From Chloroflexota bacterium (GTDB lineage Bacteria > Chloroflexota > Dormibacteria > Dormibacterales > Dormibacteraceae), in NCBI GenBank assembly GCA_005880175.1, contig VBJR01000279.1:1-11142 (forward strand): a stretch of DNA of 11,142 nucleotides, given 5' to 3'. Below are positions 6,383-11,142 of this stretch, piece by piece (the first letter of the stretch is position 1; each line of letters opens with the position of its first letter). Below the pieces are notes generated by a model. The model made no database searches and was not told the origin of the DNA. It saw only the letters and a list, made by a program, of their open reading frames with translations. The translations under genes were made by a program, and so were the position numbers.

Positions 6383-7728
6383 CAGCGGGGGTCGATCGGC
6401 GTCAGGATGCCGCACGCGTCCTCGATCGCCTCGGCCGCCGCGAGGCAGCTGCGCTCGCCGAACCGCGGGCCGATCACCTGGACCGCCTGGGGCAGGCCGT
6501 CCTCGACGCCGACCGGCACCGCGACGGACGGGAGCCCGAGCAGGTTCACCGTCACGACCATCGCCATCCCGGCCGAGATCGTGCGGATGCCATCCGCGGT
6601 CAGGTCGGCGCCGACCAGGAACGGCGGCTCGGTCGCGATCGGCGCCAGCACCAGCGGGTACGTCCGCTGGAACTCGGCCCACGCCCGGGCCAGCGCCTGG
6701 CGGGTCATGAACGTCTGCATGTAGCCGGCCATCTCCACGGCGGGAACGCCCTCCATGAACAGGCCCATGAACCGGTTGGCGTCGTCCGAGCAGAACGGCG
6801 ACGGCGGGTCCACCTCCTCGACCTCGTAGCCGGCGGCGCGGAGCGCGTCGGCCGCGCGCCGCACGCCGGCCGCGACCTGGGCGGCGGCGCGGCGGCCGCC
6901 GGGGTCCACGACGAGCGCCACGCGGGAGGGGCCGGCGGGCGGGCCGGCCACGGGCACCGGCACGTACCAGGGGTCGCGCGAGCTGGGCTGGCTCATGACC
7001 TCGAACGCCTGGCGGAGGTCCGCCACGTGTCGCGCCATCGGGCCCTGCACGGCCATCAGCTGGATGCTGACCGGGCTGTCGGCGGGCTCCATGACGGTCG
7101 CCGAGGGGATCCGGCCGAACGTCGGCTTGAGCGAGCAGATGCCGTTGCACTGGGCGGGCCAGCGGAGCGATCCGCCCAGGTCGTTGCCCAGGCCGAGCGG
7201 CGTCATGCCGGTGGCCAGGGCCGCGCCCTCGCCGCCGCTGGAGCCGCCGGGCGTCCGCGACGCCTCCCACGGGTTGCGCGTCGCGCCGTGCATCGCGTTG
7301 TCGGTGTGCCAACGGAGGGCGAAGTCGGGCAGGTTGGTGCGCCCGATCGGGATCGCCCCGGCGGCGCGCAGGTGCGCGACGGCCGGCGCGTCGACGGCCG
7401 GGACCGCATCGGCGAGGGGGACGACGCCCTGGGTGGTCGGCGAGCCGGCCACGTCCACGTTCTCCTTGACCGTGATCGGCACGCCGTGGAGCGGGCCGGC
7501 GGCCTCGCCCCTGGCGAGGCGCCGGTCGGCCTCGCCGGCCGCCTGGAGCGCCTCGTCGCCCAGCACGCGGACCACGGCGTTGACGCGCGGTCCCACCGCC
7601 TCGATCCGGTCCAGGTGCGCCTGCACCACCTCCCGGCTCGACACCCGCTTCTCCCTGATCGCGGCGGCCAGCTCGACCGCTCCCAGTCCCCACAGCTCCG
7701 TGCCGGTCGCCCCGGTCGTGGTGCTCAT
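6382..7728 (-). CDS. Amidase-signature family hydrolase
   Basis: 448-aa amidase-signature enzyme (GatA/FAAH fold), which hydrolyses an amide bond with a Ser-cisSer-Lys triad. The triad is intact: Lys88 in GVPITVKEN, Ser163 in PGGSSGGEGAAL, and nucleophile Ser187 in GNDLGGSLRWPA. The spacings of 75 and 24 residues equal those of GatA. The length is slightly short of GatA and the C-terminal half differs. No gatB or gatC lies nearby, so a stand-alone amidase is more likely than the tRNA amidotransferase subunit. The natural substrate is unknown. The ATG at 7728 is preferred because a -10-like TACGCT sits 7 nt upstream; longer frames overlap the ROK kinase gene, whose stop lies 23 bp upstream. 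Cytoplasmic, with no signal peptide. Confidence 0.92.
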   Translation of the reverse strand: MSTTTGATGTELWGLGAVELAAAIREKRVSSREVVQAHLDRIEAVGPRVNAVVRVLGDEALQAAGEADRRLARGEAAGPLHGVPITVKENVDVAGSPTTQGVVPLADAVPAVDAPAVAHLRAAGAIPIGRTNLPDFALRWHTDNAMHGATRNPWEASRTPGGSSGGEGAALATGMTPLGLGNDLGGSLRWPAQCNGICSLKPTFGRIPSATVMEPADSPVSIQLMAVQGPMARHVADLRQAFEVMSQPSSRDPWYVPVPVAGPPAGPSRVALVVDPGGRRAAAQVAAGVRRAADALRAAGYEVEEVDPPSPFCSDDANRFMGLFMEGVPAVEMAGYMQTFMTRQALARAWAEFQRTYPLVLAPIATEPPFLVGADLTADGIRTISAGMAMVVTVNLLGLPSVAVPVGVEDGLPQAVQVIGPRFGERSCLAAAEAIEDACGILTPIDPR

Positions 7729-7735
7729 GCCCGGC

Positions 7736-7741
7736 AGCGTA
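7736..7741 (-). promoter_or_regulatory. Putative -10 of the amidase gene
   Basis: TACGCT (minus strand, 7741-7736) is followed by exactly 7 nt and the amidase ATG, a leaderless arrangement with no Shine-Dalgarno. It lies in the 23-bp gap after the ROK gene, so the amidase may have its own promoter as well as readthrough. The same hexamer precedes the oxidoreductase gene at the right end of the window. Confidence 0.5.
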
Positions 7742-7751
7742 GCGTGCGGCG

Positions 7752-8726
7752 TCAGCCGTCCGCGAGCACCGCCGCGCCAACCGCTCCTGACAGGTCTCCC
7801 AACTCGGTCGGCAGGAACACCGGCGGCCGTTCGGGCACGTGGAGGTGGGGCCGGGCCGCCGCCTCCACCCGGCGGACGAACGGCTCGCCGAGGCGGTCGC
7901 CGAGGCCGCCGCCGACGATGATCGCCTCCATGTCGAGGAGGTTCTGGGCGTTCGCCAGCGCCAGGCCGAGGGCCCACACGGCCTCGTCGATCAGGTCGGT
8001 GGTGAGCTTGTCGCCGTGCTCCAGCGCGTCCGCGATCGTCCCGCTCGTGACGCGGTCGCGGCCGCGCTTGCGCATGAACTTGAACAGGTCGGTGGGGCGC
8101 CCCTTGTCGTAATGCTCGCTGCGGGCCTTCACCTCCATCCGGGCCCGGCCCGCGTACGCCTCCAGGCAGCCGCGCTTGCCGCAGCCGCAGCGGCGGCCGC
8201 CGTCCTTGACGGTCGTGTGGCCGATCTCGCCGGCGGCGCCGCGGCCCTCGCGGAGCTCGCCCTCCAGGACCAGGCCGCCGCCCACGCCCGTGCCGACGAA
8301 CACGCCGAGCATGTCGCTGTACGGCCGGCCGGCGCCGCGCTTCCACTCGCCGAGGATCGCGACGCGCACGTCGTTGTCCACCTTGACGTCCACGCCGCCC
8401 AGCGCCTTGGCGACGACGGGGCCGACGGAGACGGGGTCGGTCTCGAACCCGGGCACGTTGGGGGAGTGGCCGACCGTGCCGGCCGCGCCGTCCACGGTGC
8501 CGGGGCTGCCGATGCCGATCCCGGCCAGGTCGGCCGTGCGCGCGCCGGCCGAGGCGATGGAAGCCTTGACGGAGTCCACGATCGCGGCGATCACGGCGTC
8601 CGCACCAGACTGCGGCGTCTCCAGCCGGGCGCTGCCGGCCACCTCCTGCGCGCGCAGGACGACGGCCTGGATCTTGGTGCCCCCGACATCCACGCCGGCG
8701 GTCAGTCGCTGCGTCGAACGTGCCAT
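7752..8726 (-). CDS. ROK-family sugar kinase, probably glucokinase
   Basis: 324-aa ROK-family kinase, most likely phosphorylating glucose or a related hexose with ATP. The N-terminal phosphate motif is GVDVGGTKIQ (11-20). The catalytic Asp119 is in KVDNDVRVAILGEW, where the usual NDAN reads NDVR. Then come GVFVGTGVGGGLVLEG (141-156), the ROK signature with GEIGH (166-170), and the zinc site His170 with CGCGKRGC (180-187). No DNA-binding domain precedes the kinase, so it is an enzyme and not a NagC/Mlc-type repressor. About 40 residues after the zinc site (ARMEVKARSEHYDKGRP onward) are longer and more charged than in short glucokinases. The ATG at 8726 is preferred to a TTG at 8735 because TAGCGT lies 8 nt upstream. 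N-acylhexosamine or other hexose kinases remain possible. Confidence 0.88.
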   Translation of the reverse strand: MARSTQRLTAGVDVGGTKIQAVVLRAQEVAGSARLETPQSGADAVIAAIVDSVKASIASAGARTADLAGIGIGSPGTVDGAAGTVGHSPNVPGFETDPVSVGPVVAKALGGVDVKVDNDVRVAILGEWKRGAGRPYSDMLGVFVGTGVGGGLVLEGELREGRGAAGEIGHTTVKDGGRRCGCGKRGCLEAYAGRARMEVKARSEHYDKGRPTDLFKFMRKRGRDRVTSGTIADALEHGDKLTTDLIDEAVWALGLALANAQNLLDMEAIIVGGGLGDRLGEPFVRRVEAAARPHLHVPERPPVFLPTELGDLSGAVGAAVLADG

Positions 8727-8734
8727 TGGCGTCA

Positions 8735-8740
8735 ACGCTA
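8735..8740 (-). promoter_or_regulatory. Putative -10 of the ROK kinase gene
   Basis: TAGCGT (minus strand, 8740-8735) lies 8 nt before the kinase ATG. Its first three bases are the TAG stop codon of the upstream cell-wall amidase gene, so stop codon and promoter element share sequence. No Shine-Dalgarno is present, consistent with leaderless translation. Confidence 0.42.
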
Positions 8741-9625
8741 CTGTGCCAGGTAGCGCTCCAGTCCGGTCGCGAGGGCGGCCGCGATCTTGCGCTGGCCGCT
8801 CGCCGAGGTGGCGATGCTCGCCTCGCCAGGCTTCGTCAGGAACAGCGGCTCGACCAGCGCGCCGGGCATCGTGGTGCCCTGGGCGAGCCAGCCGGGCTCG
8901 GCGGGGCCGAGCAGCAGGAGGTGGCCGTAGCTCTCGGCCCGGTCGGAGAGGGTGGGGGCGTCGAGCGCGTCGTCGGTGACGACGCCCCGGTCGTCGAGGT
9001 GGAGCTGCTGGACGAGGGCCTGCTGGATGGTGGTGGCCAGCCGCTGGTTCCGGTCGCCGAACTGGCGGACGTCGTCATAGATGGTCTGGGAGCCGCCGGC
9101 GGTCTGGTCGGTGTAGCCGTTGAAGTGGATGGAGAGCAGCGCGGCGGCGTGGGAGTCGTTGGCGCAGCGGACCCGGGCGATGAGGTCCTGGCGGACCTGG
9201 TCGGAGTCGAGGGCGGCGCCGGTCAGCTCGCCGGCGTCGAAGCGGCGAACGGAGGTGTCGCGGGTGCGGGAGAGGACGACACGGTAGCCGTCCTGGCGGA
9301 GCTGCCTGGCCAGGGCGGTGGCGACGGCGAGGGCGGCCTGGGACTCGGTCGCGTGGGTGCGGCCCGGGCCGAGGACGCCGGGGTCGGGGCCGCCGTGGCC
9401 GGGGTCCACGAAGATGGTCTCGTTGCGGCCGCGGCCGGTGGGCGCCTGGGCCTGGCAGGCGCCGGCGGCGTAGGCGGGGGGCTGCGCGCCCGGGTTGGTC
9501 GTGCTTTGCTGGGCATGGGCGTTGGTGCTCGCGGCGCGCGCGCTGGAGGGGGCGGGGGCGCCGTCGCAGGCGCGGTCGATGGCCACGGCCGCGAGGACGA
9601 GGGGGACGAGCGCCAGCGCGACCAC
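8738..9625 (-). CDS. N-acetylmuramoyl-L-alanine amidase (Amidase_3), membrane-anchored or secreted
   Basis: Zinc-dependent amidase that cleaves the MurNAc-L-Ala bond of peptidoglycan. Numbered from the GTG at 9625 (295 aa), the zinc and catalytic residues are His77 (IFVDPGHGGPDPG), Glu94 (THATESQAAL), His167 (LLSIHFNGY) and Glu259 (ALVEPLFLT). A hydrophobic segment (about 1-16) and a low-complexity Ala/Ser/Gln/Thr linker precede the catalytic domain, so it acts outside the membrane. The start is a real problem. The same frame upstream encodes an Arg-rich stretch ideal for the n-region of a signal peptide or anchor (RRRPRRRPPRRQPRRP), yet no ATG, GTG or TTG occurs there until GTG 9964. A -10-like TACACT lies at 9726-9721. 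The GTG at 9625 is the conservative choice. The domain call is firm. Confidence 0.85.
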   Translation of the reverse strand: MVALALVPLVLAAVAIDRACDGAPAPSSARAASTNAHAQQSTTNPGAQPPAYAAGACQAQAPTGRGRNETIFVDPGHGGPDPGVLGPGRTHATESQAALAVATALARQLRQDGYRVVLSRTRDTSVRRFDAGELTGAALDSDQVRQDLIARVRCANDSHAAALLSIHFNGYTDQTAGGSQTIYDDVRQFGDRNQRLATTIQQALVQQLHLDDRGVVTDDALDAPTLSDRAESYGHLLLLGPAEPGWLAQGTTMPGALVEPLFLTKPGEASIATSASGQRKIAAALATGLERYLAQ

Positions 9626-9720
9626 GAGGGGCCGGCGCGGCTGCCGCCGTGGAGGCCGCCGCCGCGGCCGCCGCCGAGCTGTGAGCGGGACGTAGGGTGG
9701 ATTGGTGATCGGCGAGGTGG

Positions 9721-9726
9721 AGTGTA
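9721..9726 (-). promoter_or_regulatory. Putative -10 upstream of the cell-wall amidase
   Basis: TACACT (minus strand, 9726-9721) fits TANNNT and points at the amidase. Transcription would start near 9713, just before the Arg-rich coding stretch. The first codon close to that point, 11 nt after the hexamer, is ATC (9709), not a usual start codon. Confidence 0.35.
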
Positions 9727-9736
9727 GCCGCCGATC

Positions 9737-9971
9737 ATTCCGAGCGGCGCCGGTACACGGGGAACGTGGGCGTTGCGGGGTCGATGTGCCAGCTGCTGCG
9801 GCGCTCGGGATGGACGTAAACGACTCCGGAATAGTGGACGGCGGCGACCACCGCCTGACCAATCTCGAGCTCCGATGCAACTTCCACCATGCGAATCGGC
9901 ACCCCGAGAACGCTCGGTTCCGAGCGCCGGTCCGCGGATCGCCGCCCGGGGGCTTGAACCTCACCCGCTGA
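9737..9971 (+). pseudogene. Possible frameshifted HNH endonuclease remnant
   Basis: The stretch between the cell-wall amidase and the oxidoreductase reads, in two adjacent plus frames, like a short HNH domain. The second frame gives TWALRGRCASC up to about 9790, supplying a CxxC pair. The third frame then gives GMDVNDSGIVDGGDHR and LTNLELRCNFHHANRHPEN (about 9808-9917), resembling the HNH pattern xDHxxPxxxGG-NLxLxCxxHHxxK. One extra base near the TGCTGC at about 9790 would explain the frame break. The catalytic His of the first motif is missing (VNDS instead of VDH). The frame ends at TGA 9969-9971. No proper start codon is seen upstream. It could be chance similarity in a 300-bp gap, so this is a tentative call. 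Confidence 0.33.
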
Positions 9972-10000
9972 GCGTCCAGGACTCGGGCTCGTGGGCGCGA

Positions 10001-10015
10001 CCGCCGCGCCGGCGG
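10001..10015. terminator. GC hairpin after the oxidoreductase gene
   Basis: CCGCCG-CGC-CGGCGG forms a perfect 6-bp stem with a 3-nt loop, 9 bp downstream of the oxidoreductase stop codon (minus strand). There is no T-tract. It is a plausible weak or factor-assisted terminator, though hairpins of this size are common in DNA this rich in GC. Confidence 0.3.
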
Positions 10016-10023
10016 CCCGGCCG

Positions 10024-11130
10024 CTACGACCGCTCGGCCAGGAACGTCAGCGGCGCCCACACGCCCGCGGCCCGCGCCAGCTCAGCAGCGGCCGCCAGCG
10101 CCGCCCGGTCCACCTGGCCGGCCAGCTTCGACCGGGTCGCCTCGCTGCGGCCCGTGCTCGTGTTCACGATCCCCAGCACCCGCTCGCGGTCCAGGCCCTC
10201 CGCGACGGCGACCCGCAGCGCCTCCGTCGCCGCGATCAGGTGCACGCTCGCCAGGGCCCGGCACAGCACGTCCACGTCGAGCGGCCCCGCGCCCCGGCCG
10301 TCCCCCCGGCCCTCGATCACGGCATGGACCCGGGTGAAGTCGGACGCCATCCCCATCGCCTCCGCCGCCTCCACCCACGCCGCCCGCAGGCCCGTCAGGA
10401 ACGGCGCCGCCACCGAACGCTCCTCCGCGATCCGCAGCGCCACCGCCAGGTCCTTCACCATCAGCGCCGCGGTGAAGCCTGCCGCGTAGGTGCGCGGCAG
10501 GACGTCACGCGGGAGCTTCACCTCGCTGTTCTGGCTCCGCGCCGGGCCCGCGTTGAACGCCGCCACGACCATGGCCTCCGGGGCGCCGTGCCGGGCCGCG
10601 GTCACCAGCAGCTCCGCCGTGCTCATCAGGCCCACCGCCGACAGGGCGTTGTTCAGCGCCTTCGTCGCGTGCCCCGACCCCGCCGGCCCGGCCCAGCGCA
10701 CGTTCGTCGCGAACGCGGCCAGCACCGGCCGCACCCGCTCCAGCAGCTCCTCGTCGCCCCCGACCATCGCCGTCAGCGTGCCCGCCCGGGCCCCGGCCAC
10801 ACCGCCGCTCAGCGGGCTGTCCAGGAACTCGACGCCCACGGGCGCCAGCGCCGCCGCCATCCGACGCGTGGTGGAGGGCAGCGAGCTGGTCAGGTCCACG
10901 ACGATCGGGGGCGCCGCCTCGGTGAGCCCATCGAGACACGACTCCACAGCCGCCGCATCGGGTAGACAGAGGAACGTGATCACCGAGCGGCTGGCCGCCG
11001 CCGCCAGGCTGGGCGCCGACTCCGCTTCGGGCAGGGCCGGGTCGTACAGCGTCACGCGGTGGCCAGCGGCCCGGAGCCGCCCCGCGATCGCCGAGCCCAT
11101 CCGGCCGACGCCGGCCAGCGCGACCCGCAC
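10024..11130 (-). CDS. NAD(P)-dependent beta-hydroxyacid dehydrogenase family oxidoreductase with duplicated C-terminal domain
   Basis: 368-aa member of the 3-hydroxyisobutyrate/6-phosphogluconate dehydrogenase superfamily. The Rossmann domain starts VRVALAGVGRMGSAIAGRL (GxGxMG at 7-12). The substrate loop DSPLSGGVAGARAGTL is at 104-119, and catalytic Lys157 is in GSGHATKALNNAL. The family is usually about 290-300 aa; here about 70-80 residues are added. The addition (288-367) repeats the helical domain (158-250): residues 161-207 align without gaps to 291-337 (offset 130), sharing positions such as E173/E303, N193/N323, RS198/RS328 and KL205/KL335. The second copy lacks the catalytic Lys (Asp287). 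The GTG at 11130 is supported by the immediate Rossmann start and by TACGCT 6 nt upstream. The specific hydroxyacid substrate cannot be told. Confidence 0.88.
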   Translation of the reverse strand: MRVALAGVGRMGSAIAGRLRAAGHRVTLYDPALPEAESAPSLAAAASRSVITFLCLPDAAAVESCLDGLTEAAPPIVVDLTSSLPSTTRRMAAALAPVGVEFLDSPLSGGVAGARAGTLTAMVGGDEELLERVRPVLAAFATNVRWAGPAGSGHATKALNNALSAVGLMSTAELLVTAARHGAPEAMVVAAFNAGPARSQNSEVKLPRDVLPRTYAAGFTAALMVKDLAVALRIAEERSVAAPFLTGLRAAWVEAAEAMGMASDFTRVHAVIEGRGDGRGAGPLDVDVLCRALASVHLIAATEALRVAVAEGLDRERVLGIVNTSTGRSEATRSKLAGQVDRAALAAAAELARAAGVWAPLTFLAERS

Positions 11131-11136
11131 GCTGGC

Positions 11137-11142
11137 AGCGTA
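11137..11142 (-). promoter_or_regulatory. Putative -10 of the oxidoreductase gene
   Basis: TACGCT (minus strand, 11142-11137), 6 nt before the GTG start, is identical to the hexamer in front of the amidase-signature gene. No Shine-Dalgarno precedes the start. The -35 region is outside the window. Confidence 0.42.

Noticed and set aside
6370..8112. A 580-codon plus-strand frame antisense to the amidase and ROK genes
   Set aside because: It is antisense to two genes with intact catalytic motifs and shows no motif of its own.
9935..9970. A GGTTCAAGCC stretch on the minus strand that looks like a tRNA T-loop
   Set aside because: The flanking bases do not pair to form a T-stem, and no acceptor stem or anticodon arm could be found.

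Overview
This is an 11.1 kb piece of a very GC-rich bacterial chromosome with tightly packed genes and strong G/C bias at third codon positions. An ECF sigma factor, an NTPase-BTAD regulator, an ROK kinase with a zinc site and many near-leaderless promoters together suggest a high-GC actinobacterium, possibly a soil lineage such as Thermoleophilia. That placement is an inference; no rRNA or marker gene is present. I see no tRNA, rRNA, CRISPR array, transposase or phage gene.

Layout, left to right. (1) Bases 1-627, minus: an ECF sigma factor that overlaps by ATGA the start of a cut-off gene which may be its partner. Divergent from it is a Nudix hydrolase (653-1198, plus); both genes share a very small bidirectional promoter. 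(2) 1204-2955, minus: a large regulator with a MalT-like P-loop NTPase at the N-terminus and a winged helix plus BTAD domain at the C-terminus. A short inverted repeat overlaps its putative -10. (3) 3061-5096, minus: two translationally coupled genes for an ADP-forming acyl-CoA synthetase (CoA-binding/ligase subunit, then ATP-grasp subunit). The first gene carries an in-frame 70-bp palindromic element. (4) 5122-6303, plus: glutaryl-CoA dehydrogenase, divergent from the synthetase through a second very small bidirectional promoter. (5) 6301-6382: convergent gene ends separated only by nested inverted repeats. (6) 6382-9625, minus: a cell-wall amidase (Amidase_3), an ROK sugar kinase and an amidase-signature hydrolase in series, with promoter-like -10 hexamers in front of each. 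(7) About 9737-9971, plus: what looks like a frameshifted HNH endonuclease remnant. (8) 10024-11130, minus: a beta-hydroxyacid-dehydrogenase-family oxidoreductase whose C-terminal helical domain appears duplicated.

How the genes may work together: glutaryl-CoA dehydrogenase and the synthetase share a control region, so a simple hypothesis is that the synthetase activates a dicarboxylic or other organic acid to the CoA ester oxidised by its neighbour, or recovers ATP from a downstream acyl-CoA. The other genes are not an obvious single pathway.

The most notable structural signals are two divergent gene pairs whose opposing -10 hexamers overlap on a 7-bp YANNNTA core, a -10 hexamer 6-13 nt before most start codons (leaderless or near-leaderless transcription), the palindromic element inside a coding sequence, and the internally duplicated dehydrogenase. 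I found no convincing new defence or mobile system.
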